Counted from the stretch's first letter, positions 34,994-46,797 are shown. The stretch: 64,000 nt of DNA from Kineosporia corallincola (GCF_018499875.1 NZ_JAHBAY010000007.1:372001-436000), one strand, 5' to 3'. Translations and numbers: made by a program. The notes: generated by a model from the letters alone, not told the origin.

Positions 34994-36325
34994 GTGATCC
35001 GCCGACTTGACCTGCGAGGCCAGCACCTGACGTCCCGTGACCTGCGCGCGGTGGTACCCCGCGCCGAACTGGACGTGCAGCATGCGCTCGACACGGTGCG
35101 CCCGATCTGCGATCAGGTGCGCACGCAGGGCGTTTCCGCGCTGATCGAGCTCACCGAGAAGTTCGACGGGGTGCGTGTCGACTCGATCCGGGTGCCCGCC
35201 GCCGCGCTCGCGCGCGCCCTGGAGCAGCTCGATCCGCAGGTCCGCGCCGGCCTGGAGGAGTCGATCCGCCGGGCCCGGCTGGTGCACGCCGACCAGCGCC
35301 GCCACGACACCACCACCCAGGTGGTCCCCGGTGGCACGGTGACCGAGCGCTGGGTGCCGGTCGACCGGGTCGGGCTGTACGTGCCCGGCGGCCGGGCGGT
35401 GTACCCGAGCAGCGTGGTGATGAACGTGGTGCCCGCGCAGGAGGCCGGCGTGCCCGGTCTGGCCGTCACCAGCCCGGCGCAGCGCGACAACCCGGCCGGT
35501 TTCGAGGGGCTGCCGCACCCGGCCATCCTCGCCGCCTGCGCCCTGCTCGGCGTGGACGAGGTGTACGCGGTGGGCGGCGCCCAGGCCGTGGCGATGTTCG
35601 CCTACGGCGCCAAGGACGCCGACGGCTCCTGGATCTGCGAGCCGACCGACCTGGTCACCGGCCCGGGCAACATCTGGGTGACCGCGGCCAAGCGCCTGCT
35701 CAAGGGCATCATCGGCATCGACTCCGAGGCCGGGCCGACCGAGATCGCGGTGCTCGCCGACGACAGCGCCGACGCCGACCACGTGGCCAGCGACCTGATC
35801 AGCCAGGCCGAGCACGATCCGCTCGCCGCCGCGGTGCTGGTCACCGACTCCGAGGCGCTCGCCGCCACGGTCGAGTCCGCCGTCGCCGCCCGGGTCGCCG
35901 CCACCAAGCACACCGAGCGGGTCACCGCCTCGCTGTCCGGCCCGCAGTCGGCGATCGTGCTGGTCGACGACCTGGACACCGGGCTGGCCGTGGTGGACGC
36001 CTACGCCGCGGAGCACCTGGAGATCCAGACCCGTGACGCCGCCGCGGTGGCCGCCCGGGTGCGCAACGCCGGGGCGATCTTCGTCGGCCCGTACTCGCCG
36101 GTCAGTCTCGGCGACTACTGCGCGGGCTCCAACCACGTGCTGCCCACCGGCGGCTGCGCCTGCTTCTCCAGCGGGCTCAGCGTGCAGTCGTTCCTGCGTG
36201 GCATCCACGTGATCGACTACGACCGGACCGCACTGGAACAGGTGGCGCCGCACGTGGTGGCCCTGGCGAACGCCGAGGACCTGCCGGCCCACGGCGAGGC
36301 CGTGACCGCGCGGTTCCCGGGCTGA
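34994..36325 (+). CDS. hisD: Histidinol dehydrogenase
   Basis: Zinc enzyme of 443 residues that oxidises L-histidinol to L-histidine in two NAD-dependent steps. Seen: [32 protein letters not shown], the signature [22 protein letters not shown] (Gln and His zinc ligands), AEHLE (catalytic Glu/His) and [15 protein letters not shown]. The stop overlaps the ATG of the DUF1697 gene (TGATG). hisC follows only 3.2 kb later, so the usual his operon is interrupted. Confidence 0.96.
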   Translation: MIRRLDLRGQHLTSRDLRAVVPRAELDVQHALDTVRPICDQVRTQGVSALIELTEKFDGVRVDSIRVPAAALARALEQLDPQVRAGLEESIRRARLVHADQRRHDTTTQVVPGGTVTERWVPVDRVGLYVPGGRAVYPSSVVMNVVPAQEAGVPGLAVTSPAQRDNPAGFEGLPHPAILAACALLGVDEVYAVGGAQAVAMFAYGAKDADGSWICEPTDLVTGPGNIWVTAAKRLLKGIIGIDSEAGPTEIAVLADDSADADHVASDLISQAEHDPLAAAVLVTDSEALAATVESAVAARVAATKHTERVTASLSGPQSAIVLVDDLDTGLAVVDAYAAEHLEIQTRDAAAVAARVRNAGAIFVGPYSPVSLGDYCAGSNHVLPTGGCACFSSGLSVQSFLRGIHVIDYDRTALEQVAPHVVALANAEDLPAHGEAVTARFPG

Positions 36326-36864
36326 TGCCGGATCAGCGGGTCGCGCTGCTGCTGCGGGGGATCAACCTCGGCGGCCGGCGCAAGCTGGCGATGGCACAGC
36401 TGCGCGACCTGCTGACCTCGCTCGGCCACACCGGGGTGAGCACGATCCTGGCCAGTGGCCAGGCGGTGGTGACCACGCCGCGGGACCCGGCGGAGGTGGC
36501 CGCCGAGCTGGAGTCCCGGCTGCTGGGGGAGACCGGCCTGACCACCGACGTGCTGGCCCGCACCGGCGCCGAGATGACGTCGGTGTTGGCCGGGAACCCG
36601 TTCCCGACGGCGGACGACGACGGTTCGCGGCACGCGGTCGTCTTCCTGCGCTCGCCGCTGTCCGAGGCGCAGCTGGCCGGGTTCGACCCGGCCGCCTACG
36701 CCCCCGACGAGCTGGTGGCCCGGGGTCGTGAGCTGTATCTGCGCCTGCCCGCCGGTTTCGCCGACAGCCGGCTGTCGATCGCCGTGGGCAAGGTGAGGGG
36801 CGTGCCCGCCACCACGCGGAACTGGAACACGGTGAAGAAGATCCAGGCCCTCACGACGGCCTGA
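36325..36864 (+). CDS. DUF1697 family protein
   Basis: 179 residues. N-terminal RVALLLRGINLGGRRKLAMAQLRDLLTSLGHTGVSTILASGQAV and C-terminal TTRNWNTVKKI are the DUF1697 signatures. Function unknown. TGATG coupling to hisD. The 3' end overlaps the convergent tetR gene by 14 bp. Confidence 0.88.
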   Translation: MPDQRVALLLRGINLGGRRKLAMAQLRDLLTSLGHTGVSTILASGQAVVTTPRDPAEVAAELESRLLGETGLTTDVLARTGAEMTSVLAGNPFPTADDDGSRHAVVFLRSPLSEAQLAGFDPAAYAPDELVARGRELYLRLPAGFADSRLSIAVGKVRGVPATTRNWNTVKKIQALTTA

Positions 36865-37426
36865 AGCGCAGCCCGTCCACGAGCAGGTCGAGCATGCGGC
36901 CGGCCTGCTCCCGCTGGTCCGGCTGCCCGGCCGTCATCGCGATCCCGCTGAGCGTGAGCAGCACGTCGACCGGCTGCACGTCGCCGCGCAGCAGATCGGC
37001 CCGGACGCCGGCTCCGAGCAGGTCGTCCACCGCGGCCGTCATCCGGGCCCGGCTGGTGGAGTAGGGGTTTCGGCCCGAGGCGATCACGGCGGTCAGGGCG
37101 TCGGCCATCTCGCGCTTGGTGGTCATGTAGTCGATGAAGTGGTCCATCCAGCGGCGCAGCGCCTGATCGGCCGGGTGCGCGACGAGCAGCTCACCGGCCG
37201 CGTCGCAGAGCCTGGCCAGCTCGTTGCGGTAGGCCGCCTCGACCAGCTCGTCGCGGCTGGGAAAGTGCCGGTACAGCGTGCCGATGCCGACCCCGGCGTC
37301 CTTGGCGATGCCCTCCAGCGAGGCGTCGGTGCCGTCGCGGCTGAACGCCAGCACCGCCGACCGCAGCAGCCGCTCCCGGTTGCGCCGGGCATCGGCGCGC
37401 AGCGGCCGTTCGCTCGGTGCCGTCAC
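36851..37426 (-). CDS. TetR family transcriptional regulator
   Basis: 191 residues. The N-terminal HTH is ERLLRSAVLAFSRDGTDASLEGIAKDAGVGIGTLYRHFPSRDELVEAAY; the ligand domain follows. GTG at 37426 is chosen for the AGGGAAG upstream; an ATG at 37471 is in frame. It is divergent from the SDR gene, and a good TetR-type palindrome lies between them, so it probably represses the SDR gene and perhaps itself. Confidence 0.88.
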   Translation of the reverse strand: MTAPSERPLRADARRNRERLLRSAVLAFSRDGTDASLEGIAKDAGVGIGTLYRHFPSRDELVEAAYRNELARLCDAAGELLVAHPADQALRRWMDHFIDYMTTKREMADALTAVIASGRNPYSTSRARMTAAVDDLLGAGVRADLLRGDVQPVDVLLTLSGIAMTAGQPDQREQAGRMLDLLVDGLRFRPS

Positions 37427-37522
37427 TTCGTCACTTCCCTGCCACACGTCGTCCTGATCGCGAACGTCCATTGTCGCCCAGGTTCCGGGCGGCCGGAACA
37501 AAGCCCGCAGGCCCCCGGTTAC

Positions 37523-37544
37523 TAAGCGGAGGAACCTCCGAATA
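37523..37544. promoter_or_regulatory. TetR operator palindrome
   Basis: CGGAGG-AA-CCTCCG (37527-37540) is a perfect palindrome, extended by TA...TA two bases further out (TANNCGGAGG..CCTCCGNNTA). It lies between the divergent regulator and SDR gene, 30 bp before the SDR start. Confidence 0.65.
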
Positions 37545-37574
37545 CGCGGACCATCCTGGGAAGGCCGGAAGATC

Positions 37575-38513
37575 ATGACACTCTTCACCACCCCGTTCGG
37601 CGAGGAATCCACCGCCGCGCAGGTCCTGGCCGGGGTCGACCTCGGCGGGCGGCGCGCCGTCGTCACCGGCGCCGCCTCGGGGATCGGCGTCGAGACCGCC
37701 CGAGCCCTGGCGGAGGCCGGGGCCGAGGTCACCCTCGCCGTGCGGAACACCGAGGCCGGGCAGGAGGTCTCGCGACGGATCCCGGGCAGCCGGGTGGAGC
37801 GCCTCGACCTGGCCGACCAGGACTCCGTGGCCGCGTTCGCCCGGCGGTGGCAGGGGCCGCTGCACATCCTGGTCAACAACGCCGGGGTGATGGCCAGCCC
37901 GTTCGCGCGCACCCCGCAGGGCTGGGAGATGCAGTTCGCCACCAACCACCTGGGCCACTTCGCCCTGGCCCACCGGCTGCACGACGCGCTCGCCGCCGCC
38001 GGTGACGCCCGGGTGGTGGCGGTCAGCTCCAGCGCCCACCACCGCGCGGGTGTCGACTTCGACGACATCCACTTCGAGCGCCGTGAGTACCTGCCCTGGA
38101 CGGCCTACGGGCAGTCCAAGACCGCCAACGTGCTGTTCGCGGTCGAGGGGGCGAAACGCTGGGCGGGAGAAGGCATCACGGTCAACGCGCTGAACCCGGG
38201 CGGCATCCGCACCAACCTCCAGCGACACGTCAGCGAGGCCGAGCTGGACGCCCTGCGCCGGGCCGCGAGCTCGGCCGGTGAGGAACTGCGCTGGAAGAGC
38301 GTGGAGCAGGGGGCCGCGACGTCCGTGCTGCTGGCGGCCTCACCGCTGGTGAAGGGCGTCACCGGCAGGTACTTCGACGACTGCCACGAGGCCCCGGTGG
38401 GGCAGTTCGGCGCCCGGCACGGGGTCTCGCCGCACGCCCTCGACCCGGAGGCGGCCGCCCGGCTGTGGGAGTACTCGGTGGCCGAGCTCGGCCTCCAGGG
38501 ACTCAGTCTCTAG
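37575..38513 (+). CDS. Short-chain dehydrogenase/reductase
   Basis: NAD(P)-dependent SDR of 312 residues, closest in style to retinol/WW-domain oxidoreductase-like members. The cofactor loop is TGAASGIG (about 36-43), then LVNNAGVMASPF, the catalytic Ser in VSSSAHH, and YGQSK (catalytic Tyr and Lys). Substrate unknown. Its stop overlaps the convergent gene by 4 bp. Probably under the adjacent TetR regulator. Confidence 0.9.
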   Translation: MTLFTTPFGEESTAAQVLAGVDLGGRRAVVTGAASGIGVETARALAEAGAEVTLAVRNTEAGQEVSRRIPGSRVERLDLADQDSVAAFARRWQGPLHILVNNAGVMASPFARTPQGWEMQFATNHLGHFALAHRLHDALAAAGDARVVAVSSSAHHRAGVDFDDIHFERREYLPWTAYGQSKTANVLFAVEGAKRWAGEGITVNALNPGGIRTNLQRHVSEAELDALRRAASSAGEELRWKSVEQGAATSVLLAASPLVKGVTGRYFDDCHEAPVGQFGARHGVSPHALDPEAAARLWEYSVAELGLQGLSL

Positions 38514-39463
38514 CCTCTGGGACCGGTCTTCCCGCGCACCACGGCCATCGCCTCCAGCACCGACCGGTCGGGCACCCGGCCGCGGTCGAAGGCCCGCAAC
38601 GCCTCGTCCACCGAGAAGCCGGCCGCCCACCAGTCGGCCGGGTGGATGCCGTCCGGCCCGGCCAGCCGGGCGACCGGGTGCCAGCGCTCCCACCGGGTGC
38701 TCGGGTCCAGGCCGTCGCCGGTGACCGGCGAGAACAGCAGCGGGGTCTGCGCCGGGTGCGAGATCCAGCCCGCCGTCTCCCATTCCGGCACCTCGTGGAT
38801 CCAGCGCCCGCCGAGCACCACGTCGATCCACTCGCCGGCCATGCCCACCATCCCGCCGCGCGCCGTCACCACGGTCTCGAACAGGGTGAACGGAACGTAG
38901 CGCTGGGCCTGGAGCAGAGCGGTGCCCGGATCGACGCCCAGCGGCGAGGTGAGGTAGGGCCGCAGCGTGTCCAGCACCTGCGGCCGGCCGAGACGGCGCA
39001 GCTCGGTGACGGTGATGCCGGCCAGCCAGTCCCGGTCGCCCGGGCGCAGCCGGGCCCAGGCGACCAGCCCGGCGAACGGCAGCTCGGCGCGGCGCGGCAG
39101 GTCGGGACGGTTCTCCGGCGGGGTCCAGCGGCGTTCCGGGGCGGCCGGGTCGGGACGGGCCTCGTCCACCGGCACCGGGTCGGGCACCAGCCGGCGCGGC
39201 CGCTCGAACCGCACCAGCCGGCGCAGATGGGCCGGGGTCCAGCCGAGCCCGGCCAGTTCCTGGGCCTCCTCGCGGGTCAGCACCCGCGAGGTCAGGTACG
39301 CCTCGGTGCGGTCGCCACCGGTGACCCGCTGATAGGCCGCCGCCAACTGTGGACGACGAAAAGCCCACCCGGCCGCGAGTACCGGGAGCACACCCCTGCC
39401 GTCGGCCTCGCCGACCTGATTCACGCCCGGCCCTCCTGACCCGTGGATCTCCTGCGGGGTCAT
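38510..39463 (-). CDS. Hypothetical protein, about 317 residues
   Basis: Soluble-looking protein, rich in Trp, Pro and Arg, without signal peptide or membrane helix. It begins with a Gly-rich tail; ordered-looking segments include GWAFRRPQLAAAYQRVTGG, LTREEAQELAGLGWTPAHLRRLV and IHPADWWAAGFSVDEALRAFDRG near the end. The repeated short helical (W/A)xxLG-type units suggest a helical domain, but I do not recognise the family. Third-position GC is typical of the window, so it is not obviously foreign. Confidence 0.7.
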   Translation of the reverse strand: MTPQEIHGSGGPGVNQVGEADGRGVLPVLAAGWAFRRPQLAAAYQRVTGGDRTEAYLTSRVLTREEAQELAGLGWTPAHLRRLVRFERPRRLVPDPVPVDEARPDPAAPERRWTPPENRPDLPRRAELPFAGLVAWARLRPGDRDWLAGITVTELRRLGRPQVLDTLRPYLTSPLGVDPGTALLQAQRYVPFTLFETVVTARGGMVGMAGEWIDVVLGGRWIHEVPEWETAGWISHPAQTPLLFSPVTGDGLDPSTRWERWHPVARLAGPDGIHPADWWAAGFSVDEALRAFDRGRVPDRSVLEAMAVVRGKTGPRG

Positions 39464-39554
39464 GCTAGGCCGTGCTCCTGGACGCAGGTGCAGGCCAGGG
39501 GCTGTGTGGGGGACATGCCCGCAGTCGCCACAGAGGGGTGTCAGACTCGCTCGT

Positions 39555-39560
39555 TAGACT
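39555..39560 (+). promoter_or_regulatory. hisC -10 element, leaderless type
   Basis: TAGACT ends 7 nt before the hisC GTG. The same hexamer stands before hisH. Confidence 0.5.
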
Positions 39561-39567
39561 CCCGCCC

Positions 39568-40707
39568 GTGAGCAACGAGTCCAGGGCCGAGGTTCTCGCC
39601 CGCCTGCCGCTGCGCGACGACCTGCGGGGCCGCACCCCGTACGGCGCGCCGCAGCTCGACGTGCCGGTGCGGCTGAACACCAACGAGAACAGCTACGACG
39701 TGCCGGCCGAGGTGGCCGCCGCGATCGTCGAGGCCGTCCGGCAGGAGGCCGGCCATCTGAACCGGTACCCCGACCGTGAGTTCACCCAGCTGCGCGAGGA
39801 CCTGGCCAACTACCTCGGGCACGACCTGGAGGCCGACCAGATCTGGGCCGCCAACGGCTCCAACGAGGTGCTCCAGCAGTTGCTCCAGGCGTTCGGTGGC
39901 CCGGGCCGCACGGTGCTCGGCTTCGCCCCGAGCTACTCGATGCACCCGATCATCACCGTCGGCACCGGCGCCACCTGGGTGGACGGCAAGCGCGGGAGGG
40001 CCGGTCAGGCCACCGACGACCCGAACCAGTTCGACCTGCACGTGGCCGAGACGGTCGAGCAGATCGAGCGGGTGAAGCCGGCGGTCACCTTCCTCTGCTC
40101 GCCGAACAACCCGACCGGCACCGCGCTCGACCTCGACGTGGTGAAGGCCGCCTACGACGCCACCGACGGCATCGTCATCGTCGACGAGGCCTACACCGAG
40201 TTCGCCCGCACGGGCACGGCGAGTGCACTGACGCTGCTGCCCGGCCGCGAGCGGCTGGTGGTCAGCCGCACCATGAGCAAGGCCTTCGCCCTGGCCGGAG
40301 CCCGGGTCGGCTACCTGGCCGCCGACCCCGCGGTCACCGACGCGATCCGCCTGGTGCGCCTGCCCTACCACCTGTCCTCGCTCACCCAGGCCGCCGCCCG
40401 GGCCGCGCTCTGGCACTCCGACGTGCTGCTCGACACCGTCGAGGCGATCAAGCGCGACCGCGACCGCATCGTCACCTCGGTGCGCGAACTGGGACTGAAC
40501 CCGGCGCCCAGCGACGCCAACTTCGTGCTGTTCGGCGGCCTGGCCGACGAGAAGGCGCTGTGGCGCTCGCTGCTCTCGCGCGGCGTGCTGATCCGCGACG
40601 TCGGCCTGCCCGGCTTCCTGCGGGTCTCGGCGGGCACCCCGGAAGAGACCACGATCTTCCTCGACGCCCTCGCCGACTCGCTGCTCGACGCGCCCGTCAC
40701 GGTCTGA
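39568..40707 (+). CDS. hisC: Histidinol-phosphate aminotransferase
   Basis: PLP aminotransferase of 379 residues converting imidazole acetol phosphate to histidinol phosphate. Seen: [42 protein letters not shown] and [17 protein letters not shown] with the PLP lysine. GTG at 39568 is chosen because the frame upstream is unrelated and a -10 hexamer is 7 nt away. hisB follows 104 bp later. Confidence 0.95.
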   Translation: MSNESRAEVLARLPLRDDLRGRTPYGAPQLDVPVRLNTNENSYDVPAEVAAAIVEAVRQEAGHLNRYPDREFTQLREDLANYLGHDLEADQIWAANGSNEVLQQLLQAFGGPGRTVLGFAPSYSMHPIITVGTGATWVDGKRGRAGQATDDPNQFDLHVAETVEQIERVKPAVTFLCSPNNPTGTALDLDVVKAAYDATDGIVIVDEAYTEFARTGTASALTLLPGRERLVVSRTMSKAFALAGARVGYLAADPAVTDAIRLVRLPYHLSSLTQAAARAALWHSDVLLDTVEAIKRDRDRIVTSVRELGLNPAPSDANFVLFGGLADEKALWRSLLSRGVLIRDVGLPGFLRVSAGTPEETTIFLDALADSLLDAPVTV

Positions 40708-40810
40708 AAGAGCCTGTAGACAGCGGCAAATCATGGACGACGAGGAGCCCGCGCGGCCCTCGTCGTCCACCATTTCTTCTGAAGCACACGCAACCCCTGA
40801 GGAGACACCG

Positions 40811-41410
40811 ATGGCCCGCACCGCCCGGATCGAGCGGACCACCAGCGAGTCGAGCGTGGTGGTCGAGCTGAACCTCGACGGCACCGGTGAGGCGAAGATC
40901 TCCACCGGCGTGGGTTTCTACGACCACATGCTGAACGCGCTGTCGAAGCACTCGCTGATCGACCTGACCGTGCAGGCCACCGGAGACCTGCACATCGACG
41001 CCCACCACACGGTGGAGGACGTGGCGATCGTGATCGGCGAGGCGCTGCGGGAGGCGCTCGGCGACAAGGCCGGCATCCGGCGCTTCGGCGACGCGATCGT
41101 GCCGCTCGACGAGGCGCTGGCCCAGGCCGTGGTCGACGTGTCCGGCCGGCCCTACTGCGTGCACACCGGCGAGCCCGAGGGCCAGCAGTACGTGCTGATC
41201 GGCGACCGCTACATCGGCTCGCTCACCCGGCACGCCCTGGAGTCGATCGCCCACCACGCCTCGATCGGCCTGCACGTGCGCGTGCTCGGCGGGCGCGACC
41301 CGCACCACATCGTGGAGGCCCAGTTCAAGGCGGTGGCCCGGGCCCTGCGGGTGGCGGTCGAGCCGGACCCCCGGGTCACCGGCATCCCGAGCACCAAGGG
41401 CGCGCTCTAG
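40811..41410 (+). CDS. hisB: Imidazoleglycerol-phosphate dehydratase
   Basis: Monofunctional HisB of 199 residues, Mn-dependent. Two metal-binding repeats are visible: [19 protein letters not shown] and [13 protein letters not shown]...[29 protein letters not shown] is the N-terminal signature. GGAGA lies 5-9 nt before the ATG. No gene for histidinol phosphatase is fused. Instead of hisH, a LysR gene and sdhCAB follow. Confidence 0.95.
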   Translation: MARTARIERTTSESSVVVELNLDGTGEAKISTGVGFYDHMLNALSKHSLIDLTVQATGDLHIDAHHTVEDVAIVIGEALREALGDKAGIRRFGDAIVPLDEALAQAVVDVSGRPYCVHTGEPEGQQYVLIGDRYIGSLTRHALESIAHHASIGLHVRVLGGRDPHHIVEAQFKAVARALRVAVEPDPRVTGIPSTKGAL

Positions 41411-41456
41411 GGTCACGGGCCCGGAGTCACGGGCTTCTGGGCCACGGGCTTCTGAG

Positions 41457-42404
41457 TCATGGGCTCTCCGCCGGCGCGATCAGCTGGGTGCCCTGCGGCA
41501 GGGTGCCCTCGGTCGAGGCCGCACCCAGGTAATGCAGCAGCTCGGCCCGCAGCTCCTGCGCCGCCCGGGACGGCTGGGCACCGCGCCGGTGGGCCAGGCC
41601 GATGGTGCGCGACAGGCCGGGCGCGGCGATCGGGGTGACCCGGTGGGTGGTGCGCCCGGCCACCACGGTGCTGGGCACCACCGCCAGCCCGAGCCCGGCC
41701 TCCACCATGCTCAGCACGGCGTCCATCTCGCCGCCCTCCACGGCCAAGGTGGGCGCGAAACCCGCCCGGCGGCAGGCGCTCACGGTCACCTCGCGCAGTT
41801 CGTAACCGGTCCGGAACATCACCAGCGGCCGGCCGCGCAGCTGGGCGATCGCGATCGGGCGGCCGTCGGTGGGGGCGGGCTCGCGCGGCGACGACACCAC
41901 CACCAGGTCCTCCCGCAGCAGCGGAACCGTCTCCAGCGCCGGGTCGTCCGCGTGCAGCGGCAGCACCAGCAGCGCCAGGTCGATCAGCCCGGAAGCGGTC
42001 TTGGCCACCAGGTCACGCGATCCGCTCTCCTCCAGCACCAGCCGGATGGCCGGGTAGCGCCGGCGGTAGCGCCGGGCCACCTCGGGCAGCAGGCCGGTGA
42101 GCAGGCTCGGCGTCGCGCCCAGCCGCACCCGGCCGCTGCGCAGCTGGATCAGCTCGCGCACCTCCTGCTGGGCGGTCTCCACGTCGGCGGTGATGCGCTG
42201 GGCGATGGGCAGCAGCGCCTCACCCGCGGGGGTCAGCGTGATGTTGCCGCGCACCCGGTCGAAGAGCTCGGCGCCGAGTGATGATTCCAACGCCCGGATC
42301 TGTTGCGAGAGCGAGGGCTGGGCGATCTCCAGCAGCTGCGCCGCCCGGGTGAAGTGCTTCGTTTCCGCGACAGTGAGGAAATACACGAGCTGCTGTATTT
42401 GCAC
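41457..42404 (-). CDS. LysR family transcriptional regulator
   Basis: 315 residues. N-terminal winged HTH: QIQQLVYFLTVAETKHFTRAAQLLEIAQPSLSQQIRALESSLG. The effector domain covers about 90-290. It is divergent from sdhC with a strong LysR-type inverted repeat between them, so it likely controls the sdh operon. Start GTG at 42404 or 42410; family members usually begin MQIQQL, which favours 42404. Confidence 0.9.
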   Translation of the reverse strand: MQIQQLVYFLTVAETKHFTRAAQLLEIAQPSLSQQIRALESSLGAELFDRVRGNITLTPAGEALLPIAQRITADVETAQQEVRELIQLRSGRVRLGATPSLLTGLLPEVARRYRRRYPAIRLVLEESGSRDLVAKTASGLIDLALLVLPLHADDPALETVPLLREDLVVVSSPREPAPTDGRPIAIAQLRGRPLVMFRTGYELREVTVSACRRAGFAPTLAVEGGEMDAVLSMVEAGLGLAVVPSTVVAGRTTHRVTPIAAPGLSRTIGLAHRRGAQPSRAAQELRAELLHYLGAASTEGTLPQGTQLIAPAESP

Positions 42405-42422
42405 GAGCACAGGGTAACCAGG

Positions 42423-42443
42423 TCGATAGTCTGTCTCTATCGA
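42423..42443. promoter_or_regulatory. LysR-type operator upstream of sdhC
   Basis: TCGATAG (42423-42429), 7-nt spacer, CTATCGA (42437-42443): a perfect inverted repeat containing the T-N11-A core of LysR sites. It lies 19 bp upstream of the regulator gene start and 44 bp before the sdhC -10. Confidence 0.7.
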
Positions 42444-42461
42444 GAACCTATGACTCATCTC

Positions 42462-42492
42462 TTGGACCTAATCAGCCTCTAGGGCCTACCTT
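42462..42492 (+). promoter_or_regulatory. Candidate sdhC promoter, leaderless
   Basis: TTGGAC (42462-42467), 19-bp spacer, TACCTT (42487-42492), then 6 nt to the GTG. The -35 lies about 18 bp after the LysR palindrome, the expected place for activation. Confidence 0.5.
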
Positions 42493-42498
42493 GCCGCC

Positions 42499-43194
42499 GT
42501 GGTAGAGACGCTGAGCAAGAACCCGCGCGTGACGGGATTCGGCACCCTGCACCGCTCGACCATCGGGCGGAAGATGATCATGGCCGTCACGGGCCTGATC
42601 ATGCTGGCGTTCGTCGTCGTGCACATGATCGGCAACCTGAAGATCTTCTTCGGCGAGACCGAGTTCAACGAGTACGCCGCCTGGCTGCGCACCATCGGTG
42701 AGCCGGCTCTCCACGAGGCCTGGTACCTCTGGATCCAGCGGGCGGTCCTGACCGTGGCGCTGGTGCTGCACATCTGGGCCGCGATCACGCTGTCCAAGCA
42801 CGACGTGCGGGCCCGGCCGGTGAAGTACCACGCGAAGCGCAAGGGTGGTTACGCCACCTCGACCATGCGCTGGGGCGGCGTCACGCTGCTGCTCTTCATC
42901 GTCTGGCACATCCTCGACATGACCACCGGCACGGTGAACCCGGCCACCTCGCACGAGCCCTACGAGCGGATCACCGCCGGGTTCGACCAGTGGTGGAACG
43001 TCGTCATCTACACCCTGGCCATGGGCGCCCTGTGCATGCACATCTGGCACGGGCTCTGGAGCGCGGCCAACACTCTGGGCTGGAACCGGGCCACCACCGC
43101 GTCCTTCCGCACCTTCGCGGTCGTGTTCGCGTTGCTGGTGGCCTTCGGGTTCCTGCTGATTCCCTACAGCGTCGTCTTCGGGTTGGTGGATTGA
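42499..43194 (+). CDS. sdhC: Succinate dehydrogenase cytochrome b subunit, five-helix type
   Basis: 231 residues with five membrane helices (about 30-53, 75-100, 118-135, 157-182 and 190-215), the single-polypeptide anchor of type B succinate:menaquinone oxidoreductases. Conserved histidines in [19 protein letters not shown] and MHIWHGLW fit two haem b groups. It passes electrons between the SdhB clusters and menaquinone. The stop is one base before the sdhA ATG. Confidence 0.92.
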   Translation: MVETLSKNPRVTGFGTLHRSTIGRKMIMAVTGLIMLAFVVVHMIGNLKIFFGETEFNEYAAWLRTIGEPALHEAWYLWIQRAVLTVALVLHIWAAITLSKHDVRARPVKYHAKRKGGYATSTMRWGGVTLLLFIVWHILDMTTGTVNPATSHEPYERITAGFDQWWNVVIYTLAMGALCMHIWHGLWSAANTLGWNRATTASFRTFAVVFALLVAFGFLLIPYSVVFGLVD

Positions 43195-43195
43195 G

Positions 43196-45184
<1,989 letters not shown>

Positions 45185-45217
45185 TCCTCGCCCTGATCCT
45201 CGAAAGGCCTTACTCCG

Positions 45218-45997
45218 ATGAAGCTCAAGCTGAAGATCTGGCGCCAGCGGAACGCCTCCGACGAGGGCGCCATGGTCGACTACGACATCGACGGGGTCTC
45301 CCCGGACATGTCGTTCCTGGAGATGCTCGACACGCTCAACGAGAAGCTGATCCTCGACGGCGAGGACCCGGTCGCCTTCGACCACGACTGCCGTGAGGGC
45401 ATCTGCGGCAGCTGCGGCGTGGTGATCAACGGCGACGCGCACGGGCCCGAGCAGACCACCGCCTGCCAGCTGCACATGCGCGCGTTCTCGGACGGCGAGG
45501 AGATCGTCATCGAGCCGTGGCGCGCGGCGCCGTTCCCGGTGATCAAGGACCTGGTGGTGAACCGCGGCGCCTTCGACCGGATCATCGGCGCGGGCGGCTA
45601 CATCACCGCTCCCACCGGTTCCGCGCCGGAGGGCAACAGCACCCGCATCCCCAAGCCCGACGCCGACGCCGCGTTCGCCAACGCCACCTGCATCGGCTGC
45701 GGCGCCTGCGTCGCGGCCTGCCCGAACGGCTCGGCCTCGCTGTTCGTCTCGGCCAAGGTCACCCACTTGAACCTGCTGCCCCAGGGCCAGCCGGAGCGCA
45801 CCTCCCGGGTGATGAACATGGTCGAGCAGATGGACGCCGAGGGCTTCGGCGGCTGCACCAACACCGGCATGTGCACGGTCTCCTGCCCCAAGGAGATCCC
45901 GTTCATGAGCATCACCAACCTGAACAAGGAGTACCGCCGGGCGGTGCGCGAGACCACCAAGGCCCGCGCGGTGCAGGCCAAGGCCAACCCGAGCTGA
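45218..45997 (+). CDS. sdhB: Succinate dehydrogenase iron-sulfur subunit
   Basis: 259 residues with three clusters: the 2Fe-2S ligands in [19 protein letters not shown]...TTACQLH, the 4Fe-4S motif [12 protein letters not shown], and the [16 protein letters not shown] segment for the 3Fe-4S cluster. It connects the SdhA flavin to the SdhC haems. AAAGG lies about 9 nt before the ATG. A hairpin follows the stop. Confidence 0.95.
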   Translation: MKLKLKIWRQRNASDEGAMVDYDIDGVSPDMSFLEMLDTLNEKLILDGEDPVAFDHDCREGICGSCGVVINGDAHGPEQTTACQLHMRAFSDGEEIVIEPWRAAPFPVIKDLVVNRGAFDRIIGAGGYITAPTGSAPEGNSTRIPKPDADAAFANATCIGCGACVAACPNGSASLFVSAKVTHLNLLPQGQPERTSRVMNMVEQMDAEGFGGCTNTGMCTVSCPKEIPFMSITNLNKEYRRAVRETTKARAVQAKANPS

Positions 45998-46002
45998 TGC
46001 TC

Positions 46003-46047
46003 ACGCGGGTTGCATCCGCTCCTGCGTGATCTGGGTGCAACCCGCGT
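46003..46047 (+). terminator. Hairpin after sdhCAB
   Basis: Perfect 12-bp inverted repeat ACGCGGGTTGCA (46003-46014) / TGCAACCCGCGT (46036-46047) around a 21-nt loop. The right arm ends 4 bp before the hisH -10 hexamer, so it could also affect hisH transcription. Confidence 0.6.
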
Positions 46048-46051
46048 TCAC

Positions 46052-46057
46052 TAGACT
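46052..46057 (+). promoter_or_regulatory. hisH -10 element, leaderless type
   Basis: TAGACT ends 6 nt before the hisH ATG, identical to the hexamer before hisC. Confidence 0.5.
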
Positions 46058-46063
46058 TCAGCC

Positions 46064-46711
46064 ATGACTTCACCCCAGGTCGTCGTGCTCGACTACGGCT
46101 CCGGCAACGTCCGGTCCGCCGTACGCGCCCTGGAACGGGCCGGTGCCACGGTCGAGCTCACCGCCGACTTCAGCACCGCCCTGAACGCCGAGGGTCTGGT
46201 CGTGCCCGGCGTCGGTGCCTTCGCCTCGGTCGCCGACCAGCTGCGCGCGGTCGGCGGCCACCGGCTGATCGGCCGCCGCCTGGCCGGGGGCCGCCCGGTG
46301 CTCGGCATCTGTGTCGGCCTCCAGGTGCTGTTCGAGAACTCCGTCGAGTTCGGCCGCGACGACGTGCCCGGCCTGGGCGAGTGGCCCGGCACCGTCGAGT
46401 TGCTGCCCTCCAACGTCGTGCCGCACATGGGCTGGAACGTCGTCGACGTGCCCGACGACTCGAAGCTGTTCGCCGGCATCGAGCGCGAGCGGTTCTACTT
46501 CGTGCACTCCTACGCCGTGCAGAAGTGGGAGCTGCCCTCACCCGGCGACCCCCTCGCGGTGCTCAAGCCCCCGCTGGTCACCTGGTCCGAGCACGGCGGC
46601 CGGTTCGTCGCCGCGGTCGAGAACGGCCCGCTGTCGGCCACCCAGTTCCACCCGGAGAAGTCCGGCGACGCGGGCATCCAGCTGCTGCGCAACTGGCTCG
46701 GCACGGTGTAG
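46064..46711 (+). CDS. hisH: Imidazole glycerol phosphate synthase glutaminase subunit
   Basis: Class I glutamine amidotransferase, 215 residues, supplying ammonia to HisF. The nucleophile elbow is [11 protein letters not shown]; the His-Glu pair is in [26 protein letters not shown] is the N-terminal signature. Its partner hisF is not in this window. Confidence 0.95.
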   Translation: MTSPQVVVLDYGSGNVRSAVRALERAGATVELTADFSTALNAEGLVVPGVGAFASVADQLRAVGGHRLIGRRLAGGRPVLGICVGLQVLFENSVEFGRDDVPGLGEWPGTVELLPSNVVPHMGWNVVDVPDDSKLFAGIERERFYFVHSYAVQKWELPSPGDPLAVLKPPLVTWSEHGGRFVAAVENGPLSATQFHPEKSGDAGIQLLRNWLGTV

Positions 46712-46776
46712 CCGCGGGGAACCGCCCCTGGCCGCGGTGGTCACGGCGGCGCGATAGCGTGGACGCCGACTTCTGG

Positions 46777-46797
46777 ACCGGCCGGTGACCGGCCGGT
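46777..46797. repeat. Two tandem ACCGGCCGGT palindromes between hisH and priA
   Basis: Two exact 10-bp palindromes (46777-46786 and 46788-46797) separated by one base lie 26 bp before priA. They could fold as a hairpin in RNA or serve as a double protein site. Confidence 0.6.

Noticed and set aside
34925-36292. Minus-strand frame opposite hisD
   Set aside because: His/Gly/Arg-rich composition typical of antisense frames; hisD is unmistakable on the plus strand.
36851-36864. 14-bp convergent overlap of DUF1697 and tetR genes as a possible frame error
   Set aside because: Both C-termini match normal family ends, and short convergent overlaps are common in compact genomes.
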